Positions 1-7,217 of a stretch of DNA of 64,000 nucleotides are shown one piece after another. The position numbers were made by a program, and so were the translations under genes. The stretch spans positions 1,736,001 to 1,800,000 of the forward strand of contig NZ_CP150300.1 of the NCBI RefSeq assembly GCF_037991315.1, given 5' to 3'. How positions within the stretch are numbered: position 1 is the stretch's first letter; each line of letters opens with the position of its first letter. Source of the DNA: Paenibacillus sp. FSL H8-0079. GTDB lineage: Bacteria > Bacillota > Bacilli > Paenibacillales > Paenibacillaceae. Under the pieces are notes generated by a model, which did no database searches, had not been told where the DNA came from, and saw only the letters and a program-made list of their open reading frames with translations.

Positions 1-675
1 GACTCGGCCAATGCGATGTACCAAAACTGGAGGCTGCAATTCCAGCTCACGGTGCCGATTAGTCCGATGGGGCCCAGCGGCCCGTTAGTCACATACAATT
101 TCCCAATTGATATCGATCTGGACAAGTTTCAGGTCGGTAATATTGTTCGATTGATGGACTCGTTTTCCAAGGAAGAAGGCAAAGGATATCACTCGATGAA
201 CCAGTATCAGTTTGATGAACAGGGTAACTTGGTAGGTCCACTTATCGATCGCGCAACAGGAAAAAAAATTGACATCTCACCACGCTGGAATGCTTATCAG
301 GAATCACGGATGGCTTTGTCAAATCTCGTTGGCGGGTTGGTGGCTCCCTTGATTGCGGCTGTATCCAATGGAAAGTCAGGTCAAGGTGGTGGGACAATCC
401 GACTAACGCCGGAGGAATTGGCACAGGCAGCCAAGGAAATGCGCCTTAGTCTGAGCGGGTTTTCCAATGATGCACAAGCTTCCATCCGAATGTTCGAGGC
501 TTATACTTCCACAAGTGAAAGCCATTCCTTCACGTCAATCGCTTACGAAGCTACGGCGACACTGGAACGAATTAACCGTTGGTATCAGGAATCCATCAGC
601 GAGATTGCCGAGTACATTGAACGCAAGCACGAAGATTTCGTTCAAGCAGACCAGTTCTTAACGGGAGGTAATTGA
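1..675 (+). CDS. Type VII secretion-associated protein, C-terminal part (partial)
   Basis: The reading frame is open to the left edge, so the true start lies outside the window. An internal ATG at 16 has no clear ribosome site. The last ~90 residues begin with a TPEELAQAAKEM-like segment followed by helical, Ser/Thr-rich sequence ending in a long amphipathic helix. That pattern is typical of WXG100-type secretion modules. The preceding ~130 residues are beta-rich and I do not recognise them. The stop is one base before the next gene, a WXG100 protein, so the two are probably co-transcribed and translationally linked. Role in type VII (Ess/Yuk) secretion is inferred from the neighbour and the helical tail; no catalytic motif is visible. 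Confidence 0.55.
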   Translation, partial: DSANAMYQNWRLQFQLTVPISPMGPSGPLVTYNFPIDIDLDKFQVGNIVRLMDSFSKEEGKGYHSMNQYQFDEQGNLVGPLIDRATGKKIDISPRWNAYQESRMALSNLVGGLVAPLIAAVSNGKSGQGGGTIRLTPEELAQAAKEMRLSLSGFSNDAQASIRMFEAYTSTSESHSFTSIAYEATATLERINRWYQESISEIAEYIERKHEDFVQADQFLTGGN

Positions 676-676
676 C

Positions 677-982
677 ATGGGAAGAATATCGGTATCTTTA
701 TCCGATCTGAGAAGAGCCGTTCAGCAATGTGAGCAGTTGCAGGAGCGCTTAGTGCAGCAGGAGCAGAAGATGCGTTCAATACATAGTAGACTGGAGCAAG
801 ATTGGGCTGGGAATGCTGCGACCACGCTAGGGTTCAAGATGCAATCATTTCTAGATGGGACATCCGCCCGAATGGATGAGTTGGAGGCGCATAAAGAAGA
901 ACTCCGACGGTATATCTACAGGATGGAGGAAGCTGATCGTGAGGATCGTAGAGATCACAGGGAACACAGTATGTTAAGATGA
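677..982 (+). CDS. WXG100 family type VII secretion protein
   Basis: This 101-residue, almost wholly helical protein has the central W-x-G turn (DWAGNAA, about residues 42-48) between two helices, which is the WXG100 (EsxA/YukE-like) hallmark. Such proteins are exported by the FtsK/SpoIIIE-type secretion ATPase, often as dimers or as carriers for toxins. It has a good ribosome site (GGGAGG) inside the end of the upstream gene. The C-terminus is unusually charged (Arg/Asp/Glu-rich). A small ORF overlaps its stop codon. The large toxin expected in such loci is not seen; only immunity-like genes follow. Confidence 0.8.
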   Translation: MGRISVSLSDLRRAVQQCEQLQERLVQQEQKMRSIHSRLEQDWAGNAATTLGFKMQSFLDGTSARMDELEAHKEELRRYIYRMEEADREDRRDHREHSMLR

Positions 983-1095
983 GAATTTCGAACAGTGGTA
1001 TGCAGATTCTGTTGAAACAAAGATCGGCACAGGGTTGTAATGTAGAAATCCTGAATGTCAATCCACGAAGTTATGACATTCAGATGATGTGGTGA
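979..1095 (+). CDS. Small ORF overlapping the WXG100 stop (possible toxin remnant)
   Basis: A 38-codon ORF starts with ATGA overlap on the stop of the WXG100 gene, so it could be translationally coupled. I do not recognise the product. Its position, where a secreted toxin is usually encoded, makes it a candidate remnant of such a toxin, but this is inference only. It may equally be a chance frame. Confidence 0.25.
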   Translation: MRISNSGMQILLKQRSAQGCNVEILNVNPRSYDIQMMW

Positions 1096-1143
1096 AGCGA
1101 TACGCTCTACCTTTTTTAAAGTTGATAGGTTCCAAAGCATCGG

Positions 1144-1186
1144 AAGGTCGTCGGATTCCCTATGGGATGAAGAAGGACCTTTTTGT
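1144..1186 (+). terminator. Hairpin terminator-like element, copy 1
   Basis: AAGGTC and GACCTT arms enclose a second short hairpin (ATTCCC/GGGAT) and are followed by a T-rich run. A near-identical element lies at 10023-10069, likewise just before an integrase remnant and attI-like sequence, so it belongs to a duplicated module. Confidence 0.5.
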
Positions 1187-1244
1187 TTTATTACTATAAC
1201 GAAAGGTTCGACTGCATACTCCCGTCCTGTACAACCCTGCATAT

Positions 1245-1289
1245 ATTCAGCGTATTCAGAACCCATTGGATCGATTGGATAAAGGTTTG
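1245..1289 (+). pseudogene. Integrase 3'-end remnant, copy 1
   Basis: The frame encodes IQRIQNPLDRLDKGL, which aligns with the C-terminus of the integrase fragment at 16694-16918 ([15 protein letters not shown]). DNA similarity continues into the attI-like sequence downstream. Everything upstream of this in the integrase is gone. It marks an old integron platform. Confidence 0.6.
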
Positions 1290-1320
1290 AGAAAACTAAT
1301 ATATTTCCCTTATTCGCCAA

Positions 1321-1368
1321 TTCACCTTCGCAATTGTAACAATATGGGTTATCATATACGTAGTTCAG
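1321..1368 (+). other. attI-like sequence, copy 1 (truncated)
   Basis: The stretch containing GTTATCATATACGTAGTTCA is shared with 10140-10249 and 16939-17050, each time downstream of an integrase 3' end. This copy keeps only the first part. The match stops after TAGTTCA, and the segment leading to the GTTRRRY-like box is missing. Confidence 0.55.
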
Positions 1369-1389
1369 GCACTAGTAGGAGGTAATTCA

Positions 1390-1995
1390 ATGAAAAAAAA
1401 TATAGCAATAATCGCACTAATGGTTGGATTGATAATAAGCATGTTTTTCAACTATCAATTCAAAGTGTACAAAGACAATCGAGAAGTTGATTACGCGGTT
1501 AAACTAAATCATGGAACTCAAATGGGTATAAAAGAATCCATTTTCAATTTAGATAATGTGATAAAAAGCTTAGAGGACGGCTCTTCCAAGGAAACAGTCA
1601 TACACGCATTAGGAAATGTGGCAGTATCTTTGAAAGTGGGTGAAGAATCATTTGTCTTTCTGAAATCCGACTTCAGGGAAGATCAATTATCATCAACTTA
1701 TTTAATCTATAATGTGTTTAGAGATATGTATACGCATATAAGAGTAGAAATCATAGGCGAAATTTTATCGAATAAGATATCGCTAGAAAAAGAATCGAGA
1801 AATCAACTGATTAAGGATATAGGAGTGCTTAAACAAGATTTGGAGTATATTGATAGCCAATTTAACGAGGATATTCTGAAAGAACAAAGTCCTAGGTGGA
1901 TTGAAAACAAATGGAAAGAGTTAATTGGAGAGATTGTAAATCGAAATACGGATTATAAATTATATGAAAGAATGAAAATGAAATACAATTTATAA
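1390..1995 (+). CDS. Membrane-anchored hypothetical protein
   Basis: A 201-residue protein with a lysine-led N-terminal hydrophobic segment (about residues 4-23) that should act as a signal anchor. The remainder is a predicted helical extracytoplasmic domain rich in Asn, Lys and Glu. A clear AGGAGG lies before the ATG. It is the first gene after the truncated attI-like copy 1, so it may be an old cassette gene, though no intact attC follows. Family not recognised. Confidence 0.6.
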   Translation: MKKNIAIIALMVGLIISMFFNYQFKVYKDNREVDYAVKLNHGTQMGIKESIFNLDNVIKSLEDGSSKETVIHALGNVAVSLKVGEESFVFLKSDFREDQLSSTYLIYNVFRDMYTHIRVEIIGEILSNKISLEKESRNQLIKDIGVLKQDLEYIDSQFNEDILKEQSPRWIENKWKELIGEIVNRNTDYKLYERMKMKYNL

Positions 1996-2076
1996 GCATG
2001 TTGTGGAAGGCAATGATATCTAAAGAACGGATGAAACCATTACAAATTATCAAAATGTCAAATCCGGAGAACCAGA

Positions 2077-2655
2077 ATGAATAAATCACTTCCAATAAAG
2101 AAAGTAACAACTAAATTAGGTTCAAGGGATGTCACCACAATGATATTAAAGCAAAAAGAAATTAATATCATCGTTAAAGAAGAACAAGGTCACTTACTAA
2201 TAATCGATACAGCCGATTCTCATGAAATGTTTTTATTGGCGAGTTTATTCGATTATTCAATGAAAAGTGGTGATGTGATTTATTTAGCACGAGAAGACCC
2301 AAAGGCTACAAACTTATTTATATTTAACGGAGCCATCAATCCTTTAGCAAAAAAAGAATTGAAAAAAATTAGATTATCTATGAAATTTTCTAAATCAGAA
2401 ATATATCATCTACCTCTACTAGACACATATGATGAAACCATTTGGGACACATGGGAGCATTGGAAGTACGATGAACAACTTAGAGTAAAGGCAGATCAAG
2501 ATATAGCCATAATTAATTCAACAAAGCTTGGATTTGAAATGTTAGTGCATAGTTGCTTATTTCTTGCGACTTCAGATTCCGGACATTCTCATTTTGACTA
2601 TTATTCTACCAAGTCGTCACCAGAATTAATGATAAGAAACATAGCGAGAAATTAA
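2077..2655 (+). CDS. Hypothetical cytoplasmic protein
   Basis: A 192-residue protein with no signal peptide or membrane segment. It starts with ATG after a GGAG site. The sequence is AT-rich and acidic, like its neighbours. It contains an HEMFLLASLFDYSMKSGD stretch and a Trp-rich patch near residue 125. I cannot place it in a family. A CACATAAC box resembling an attC R' box (2679-2686) follows it, which is weak support for a former cassette. Confidence 0.55.
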   Translation: MNKSLPIKKVTTKLGSRDVTTMILKQKEINIIVKEEQGHLLIIDTADSHEMFLLASLFDYSMKSGDVIYLAREDPKATNLFIFNGAINPLAKKELKKIRLSMKFSKSEIYHLPLLDTYDETIWDTWEHWKYDEQLRVKADQDIAIINSTKLGFEMLVHSCLFLATSDSGHSHFDYYSTKSSPELMIRNIARN

Positions 2656-2701
2656 GTGATTTGTATGGGGAGCAATACCACATAACCTATGAGGAGAAAC
2701 T

Positions 2702-3112
2702 ATGAACGAAAAAGTTGAAGAAAAATTAAAAAAGCAATTGCTACTCATCGTTTTATTTATTTTTATAATAGGAATTCAAGCAGCTACTAGATACTTAGTA
2801 TATCATCCTCCTGCATGGACAACTGTAGGATATATGATTGGCTGCATTATACTTTGTACACTTGGACTTTTAACATACCTTGATCTCAAGAAACAAGAGC
2901 AGTTCATAACGATCGGACAAATTGTAGATGTGAAGAAAAATAAAAATATCATTATAGTTAAAGGATTGGGACGAGGTAATAGCAAAGTTTTAATCAAAGA
3001 TAGTCCTATCCTGAATATGATGCAGCCAAATGACCTGATTGAAATCACGAGATTAAAGTATACAAAAATGATAACGAAAAAAGTGTATAAGGACCAAGAG
3101 ATACAACTTTGA
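2702..3112 (+). CDS. Small membrane protein, two TM segments
   Basis: A 136-residue protein with two hydrophobic helices (about residues 13-33 and 41-60) followed by a basic cytoplasmic or extracytoplasmic tail with a beta-rich pattern. GAGGAG precedes the ATG. It ends four bases before the CdiI-like gene, so the two look co-transcribed. In toxin-immunity loci, membrane proteins of this kind often protect against pore-forming or lipid II-targeting toxins; that role is inference. Confidence 0.55.
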   Translation: MNEKVEEKLKKQLLLIVLFIFIIGIQAATRYLVYHPPAWTTVGYMIGCIILCTLGLLTYLDLKKQEQFITIGQIVDVKKNKNIIIVKGLGRGNSKVLIKDSPILNMMQPNDLIEITRLKYTKMITKKVYKDQEIQL

Positions 3113-3116
3113 GCAA

Positions 3117-3503
3117 ATGGATCTAACTAAAACCCTTGAAGAGCTAGAAGACGAAAGGTGGGATGAACCGAATTTTGCTTCTCGATTAGTTCTCCGAGCA
3201 AATGAATTAAGAAAGAAACCTCTCTGTGAATTGAATAATGAGGATTTAAGGCTTTTGATCGGGCAACAAATGAGTCTAGATTTTCTTTTACCTCTAGCTT
3301 TGGAGAAATTAGTGGAGAACCCATTGAGATCAGGAGATTTGTACATGGGAGATTTATTTTGTTCGGTGCTCAAGATAGGGCAAGGATATTGGGAAGAACA
3401 TAGAGAACTGAAGAACGAATTAGATGAAGTGATTAGAACATATGAAGACGCGAGAAAGACATTAGAAGAGTACATAAATAAACACAGATGTGATCCTATG
3501 TAA
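3117..3503 (+). CDS. CdiI-like contact-dependent inhibition immunity protein
   Basis: The 128 residues follow the pattern I associate with the CdiI immunity family: a leading LEELEDERWDEP segment, then SRLVLRANELRKKPL, then EDLRLLIGQQMSLDFLLPLA, a GDLYMGDLF motif and a YWEEH. These proteins bind and neutralise the nuclease end of a matching secreted toxin in the cytoplasm. No such toxin is encoded nearby, so it may be an orphan immunity gene kept against toxins of relatives. It lies directly behind the two-TM protein gene. Confidence 0.7.
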   Translation: MDLTKTLEELEDERWDEPNFASRLVLRANELRKKPLCELNNEDLRLLIGQQMSLDFLLPLALEKLVENPLRSGDLYMGDLFCSVLKIGQGYWEEHRELKNELDEVIRTYEDARKTLEEYINKHRCDPM

Positions 3504-3551
3504 GGATATTCAAGAAGTCCGGTACACCACATAACATAAATACTCAAGAAG

Positions 3552-3932
3552 GTGAAAACAATAGGACTTAAATTCGTTCCACTAATTATTCCAAATGATT
3601 GGAAAGTCGTGTGGAATAACTTCACACAAGCTGAACCAGAACATTTTGTTAATGCGGATTACATTCATGTTTGGGAGTTCCAAGAAGACATTATTTACTT
3701 CAGAAATGAGAAGAAAAAAAGAATATTAGATCTTGGATGGTACCCTGCCCATCAACCTGAAGGACAGTATACAGTCATGCTGATTCGAATAAAAGAGATT
3801 GAAAATCATACAGAAGATGAACTAAACGAAGACTGGGAAAATCCTTTTTTAACGTACAAAACCAGAAATATCAATGAATTAGAAAAGAGAATAAATTGGA
3901 TATTGAAAGAAGTGAGTGAAGACAGATTGTAA
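3552..3932 (+). CDS. Hypothetical immunity-like protein
   Basis: A 126-residue cytoplasmic protein with a GTG start behind AAGAAGG. It is acidic, aromatic-rich and ends in a charged helix. The size and setting fit an immunity protein, but I do not recognise the family. The 45 bases before it contain ATTCAAGAAGTCC...CACATAACATAAATACTCAAG, which resembles the left half of the attC sites further right, so this may be a former cassette junction. Confidence 0.5.
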   Translation: MKTIGLKFVPLIIPNDWKVVWNNFTQAEPEHFVNADYIHVWEFQEDIIYFRNEKKKRILDLGWYPAHQPEGQYTVMLIRIKEIENHTEDELNEDWENPFLTYKTRNINELEKRINWILKEVSEDRL

Positions 3933-3987
3933 GGATATTCAAGGAGGATAAGTACTATAAAGCTATTGTGAAAGGAATTCCGAAGAA

Positions 3988-4350
3988 GTGAACCCATTTC
4001 CCAAAGACTATGAATTAGTGGATTTATTCGAGTCAGAACCTAAAGTTTTTGATGAAGAAGTACCGTGGTATTATAATAATTTGTTTTTTTCTCTGAACAG
4101 GAATGATGTTACTCTAGTATGTCTGCTTCAACCAGCATATGGAACTTTATCGTTACATCTTAAGGTGAATAATAGGCCTGTTTATGATCTTAGTCTTGAA
4201 AAAGTGGTTGGAATAGAAATAGAAAAGTCTTATGGAAAGGAAATATTAAAGATTATACTAAATGATGAAGACGCCATAAAAACCTTATTATTAGAAACCA
4301 AGCCAAACATCTACTTGATGTCTACAACGGATAACAGCTTTAGAATGTAA
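3988..4350 (+). CDS. Hypothetical small protein
   Basis: A 120-residue protein with GTG start, no signal peptide, mixed alpha/beta pattern and low GC like its neighbours. I cannot assign a family. The bases after its stop (TAACTCAATGATG) match the approach to attC5 at 21134, which again hints at a degraded cassette end. Inference of an immunity function rests on context only. Confidence 0.5.
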   Translation: MNPFPKDYELVDLFESEPKVFDEEVPWYYNNLFFSLNRNDVTLVCLLQPAYGTLSLHLKVNNRPVYDLSLEKVVGIEIEKSYGKEILKIILNDEDAIKTLLLETKPNIYLMSTTDNSFRM

Positions 4351-4388
4351 CTCAATGATGCTGGTAATAAGAGATAGAAGATGCCAGT

Positions 4389-4544
4389 GATGCAATTAAG
4401 TGGGTGCAATTTTATGTAAGCGACACAAGCAATTATTATACATCCAAGCAAGGAGACGTATGGATTAAAGAGAGTCTAAATAGTAAGCAAAATATTGTGG
4501 AAAAGATTTTTGAAGAAATAGATCAGGAAGACAATGCTGAGTAG
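4389..4544 (+). pseudogene. C-terminal remnant of a lost gene
   Basis: An open frame of ~52 codons without a start codon encodes a plausible protein end (…DAIKWVQFYVSDTSNYY… to …EIDQEDNAE) and stops with TAG. The 5' part is absent. It sits between a complete gene and an attC relic, so it is probably a truncated cassette gene. Confidence 0.45.
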
Positions 4545-4567
4545 AGAGCTTTGCAATTCAGCAGACA

Positions 4568-4611
4568 CTTCTGACTACGACAAACGTCTTGAATGCAGGA
4601 ACGCTATGTGC
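4568..4611 (+). repeat. attC relic (right half)
   Basis: CTTCTGACTACGACAAACGT through CTTGAATGCAGGAAC and GCTATGTG is nearly identical to the right half of the attC at 11278-11400. The R'' box has a T-to-C change (GCTATGTG for GTTATGTG). No matching left half is present. Confidence 0.6.
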
Positions 4612-4636
4612 AATTGTATTAAAAGAGTTGGAGTAG

Positions 4637-4999
4637 GTGAGTTCAGTGGTGGAGAGGAAATTCAAAAGTCATTTTTTGTACATTGTTCTACTGTCAGTTC
4701 CATTTGTAGTATTAGAGGTTTTACTTTTATTAAAATATCCTAACACCGGATTAGGCAGGATTATAAGCTTGCCCATGACCTTTTTGATGAATGGTATGAT
4801 TATTCTGATCTCATCTAGTTTAGTTTATTATTTGCTTAAATACACCAAATTTAGAGTTGTTGGGCGAGTCATTCTAGGATTAATGATATGTCTGACTCTT
4901 ATCGTAACAGTATGGTTGTATCCGCAGGATGCATCCAAACATATTTCAAAAATTATAGTAGAAGATATTAAGAGTTTATGGAGTGAAAAAGGTATTTAA
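4637..4999 (+). CDS. Small integral membrane protein (intact copy)
   Basis: A 120-residue protein, GTG start, with three hydrophobic helices (about residues 12-30, 40-65 and 72-94) and a charged C-terminal tail. Family not recognised. The DNA from the attC relic upstream through most of this gene is duplicated at about 11.36-11.65 kb, where the copy is frameshifted. It follows an R'' box directly, as a cassette gene would. Confidence 0.6.
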   Translation: MSSVVERKFKSHFLYIVLLSVPFVVLEVLLLLKYPNTGLGRIISLPMTFLMNGMIILISSSLVYYLLKYTKFRVVGRVILGLMICLTLIVTVWLYPQDASKHISKIIVEDIKSLWSEKGI

Positions 5000-5046
5000 T
5001 TGTGAAACAGACAAAGTCAACTTACTAAGGTATTGGATGTGACTCT

Positions 5047-5556
5047 ATGAATCATGAACTGTTTAGCAAAATCAATGGATATTTAGAAGGAGTAAGTAAT
5101 TTAATTACGTACTTTGGAGGATGCTATGGACACGAATATAAGTTTATAAATATTGATCAGCCAATTGAACGAGCAATAGAACTTCATAATACTAATAGTA
5201 ATTTAAAAAATCACAAAGATATTAAATATGTAGGACTAAGCGAAGTAGATGATTGGAAGGATGAGATATTTAATATTACCGCAAAATGGTTTTTCTCTTT
5301 ATTTCGCGTACAAGATTTTGGCGTAAGTGTTAAATATCCAGACACTGATGGAGAAACACCTGCAGAACTAGATAAAGAGTCAAATAAAGTGAGTAATAAC
5401 CTGATTAGACTGTTGGAAGAATTGTTTGAAGGGTCAAATGTTAAAGCTTATAGACTGGTAACAGAGATTGAATGGAAAGATGAGTTTGATTGGGAACAGA
5501 TTTATTTTGCGATAGGTGATGAAGTATTTATCTTAGACCTATATCAGTGGGGTTAA
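5047..5556 (+). CDS. Hypothetical immunity-like protein
   Basis: A 169-residue acidic protein without signal or membrane segment. The N-terminal half is helical. The C-terminal ~45 residues alternate in a beta-rich pattern ending in FAIGDEVFILDLYQWG, as seen in many small immunity proteins. I cannot name the family. It starts with ATG 47 bases after the preceding gene, with only a weak ribosome site. Confidence 0.5.
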   Translation: MNHELFSKINGYLEGVSNLITYFGGCYGHEYKFINIDQPIERAIELHNTNSNLKNHKDIKYVGLSEVDDWKDEIFNITAKWFFSLFRVQDFGVSVKYPDTDGETPAELDKESNKVSNNLIRLLEELFEGSNVKAYRLVTEIEWKDEFDWEQIYFAIGDEVFILDLYQWG

Positions 5557-5661
5557 TGGGCAAATTTTCACTTCTCAGTCTGTCGAATCATTTTCGTTGG
5601 TATCTAGTAAACGTTACAGGAAATTAACAAGCAAGTCCAAAAAATTAAAGGAGCTCCCAAA

Positions 5662-6117
5662 TTGATAAATCAAAAGCGTTCAATGATTTTACTATTTCTT
5701 TTAATGATACTAGCCCTAAGTGGTTGCATTTCATACAGTGTGAAGACGGATAAAATTGTTGAGGACGGGTTGATAATAAACTCAAGTTCATTTGGACTGG
5801 GAGAGAGCGAAGAAGATGCAGGTATTACAGTCGTAACATACAATTTCAATCTTCGGAATAGAACCAATACATCAATAATGTTAAAAACAGTTGAACCGAT
5901 CTTGAGTAAGGATATTCAGGAGCGATTAATTGATAGGGACATTAAATTGGACATAAATGAGAAAGTTGATGGTAATAGCTCGGAAGAACTGACAGGTACT
6001 TTTAAATTAGACACTAGAGGGCTGGATAAAGAAGGAATAATCAATTTAAACATTAATGTTAACGAATTTAATGTAGCAATTGAACAAGTCATAGGAATGA
6101 ATGAAGTCAATAACTAA
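5662..6117 (+). CDS. Putative lipoprotein
   Basis: A 151-residue protein with an N-terminal basic stretch, hydrophobic core and lipobox LSGC (Cys at about residue 22), so it should be lipid-anchored on the outer face of the membrane. The rest is beta-rich. It has a TTG start behind AAAGGAG. No known domain is recognised. A surface lipoprotein in a toxin-immunity setting could intercept a toxin outside the cell, but that is inference. Confidence 0.6.
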   Translation: MINQKRSMILLFLLMILALSGCISYSVKTDKIVEDGLIINSSSFGLGESEEDAGITVVTYNFNLRNRTNTSIMLKTVEPILSKDIQERLIDRDIKLDINEKVDGNSSEELTGTFKLDTRGLDKEGIINLNINVNEFNVAIEQVIGMNEVNN

Positions 6118-6164
6118 TTTGAGATATCTCCAAGAAAACATACTTAACAACGAGGTGTATCTTT

Positions 6165-6620
6165 ATGGAAAGAAAAAAAGATGAAAACAATGAGATGGCT
6201 GTAATTCCAGAGCATCATAGCCCTGTTCGACATATGCTTAATGAAGTAAATGGACTACCGAACAATCAGTTTATAGACAGTTTTAATAAAGCTGTGGATA
6301 CTCCAGATGCATATGTAATTATGGAGGGTGATTATGGAGGACAAATCTATTTGTCTTGCCCTATGAAACTAGTAAGCTGCAGTGAAGAGACATTACATAC
6401 TCTATTAAAAGATTTAGATACCATTGCATGGGACTGTAATGAGGGAGATGGCCAAGGACTATTTTACGAAAAACTCTTTCCTGGTGATAGGATTAGTGGA
6501 GGTATGGGGGGAGGAGATGTTGAGGAAGGACTATGGATTCATAACGAATTTATAGATTTACAATTATATGATGAAATTCATGAAGTCATATTAGGGAATA
6601 AAGAAAGAATAACAAAGTAA
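6165..6620 (+). CDS. Hypothetical immunity-like protein with GGMGGG motif
   Basis: A 151-residue cytoplasmic protein with a central DYGGQIYLSCP strand pair, a conserved-looking LLKDLDTIAWDCNEGDG segment and RISGGMGGGDVEEGLWIH. I recall this arrangement from uncharacterised Firmicute proteins found beside secreted toxins, but cannot name a domain. A CGGATAAC box (6652-6659) like an attC R' box lies 30 bases after the stop. Confidence 0.55.
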   Translation: MERKKDENNEMAVIPEHHSPVRHMLNEVNGLPNNQFIDSFNKAVDTPDAYVIMEGDYGGQIYLSCPMKLVSCSEETLHTLLKDLDTIAWDCNEGDGQGLFYEKLFPGDRISGGMGGGDVEEGLWIHNEFIDLQLYDEIHEVILGNKERITK

Positions 6621-6730
6621 TAAAATGAATGATCATAAGGCCTATCAACATCGGATAACAAAGTGTTCATGTGGATGGGCAAACTGTTGAAGTACTGCAT
6701 ACAGAGAAAAAGGAATATGTGAGGTGAGTT

Positions 6731-7105
6731 ATGGGCGTAAGAAAAAAATATAAACGTAAAATCGTTCGCTCCAATCGATTATTTTATTGGTATGTTGAAC
6801 CGGATATAGACGATGAAGGGATAATCAAATTACATATCGTTTCTGAGGATAAGAAGTTAATCGTCACTTATGAAGTGGGACAACATAGTATTAAGAACAA
6901 GCCCCCATTTATAGTCATCATCGGAGAAGAATTCGAAGGCTGGACGTTAGAATATATAGGATACAGAAGAGTACTAACACCGAAATGGAGCGATGAGATC
7001 ATCACGCCAAAATTGATAGGTGAAATCATTGATTGGTGTCTCTTGAAAGACAAAGAAATAAACATCGTTAATTGGAAGGGCGAAATTCTCCGACATCTCT
7101 CCTAA
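6731..7105 (+). CDS. Hypothetical immunity-like protein
   Basis: A 124-residue protein with a WYVEPDIDDEG segment, an IVSEDKKLIVTYEVGQ strand region and a C-terminal ITPKLIGEIIDWCL helix. This looks like a widespread, uncharacterised Firmicute family. ATG start behind GTGAGG. A short piece of its sequence (FIVIIGEEF region) and the bases following it (TTGAAAACGCATACGT) recur as remnants at 12.31-12.49 kb, so this gene was part of a duplicated block. Confidence 0.55.
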   Translation: MGVRKKYKRKIVRSNRLFYWYVEPDIDDEGIIKLHIVSEDKKLIVTYEVGQHSIKNKPPFIVIIGEEFEGWTLEYIGYRRVLTPKWSDEIITPKLIGEIIDWCLLKDKEINIVNWKGEILRHLS

Positions 7106-7217
7106 ATGGAGTGTAAATGCATTGGAGAAATAACTTAGATTCGTGTGGACTCTTTTGAAAACGCATACGTGAAAACAAGAGAATGTAATTAACATTTAAG
7201 ATAAAAGGAGAGAAGAA

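Noticed and set aside
955..1320. A 121-codon minus-strand ORF
   Set aside because: It covers the terminator-like element, integrase remnant and attI-like copy on the other strand. It is a shadow frame.
4534..4743. A 69-codon ORF across an attC relic
   Set aside because: It overlaps the intact membrane protein gene in another frame and begins inside a remnant.
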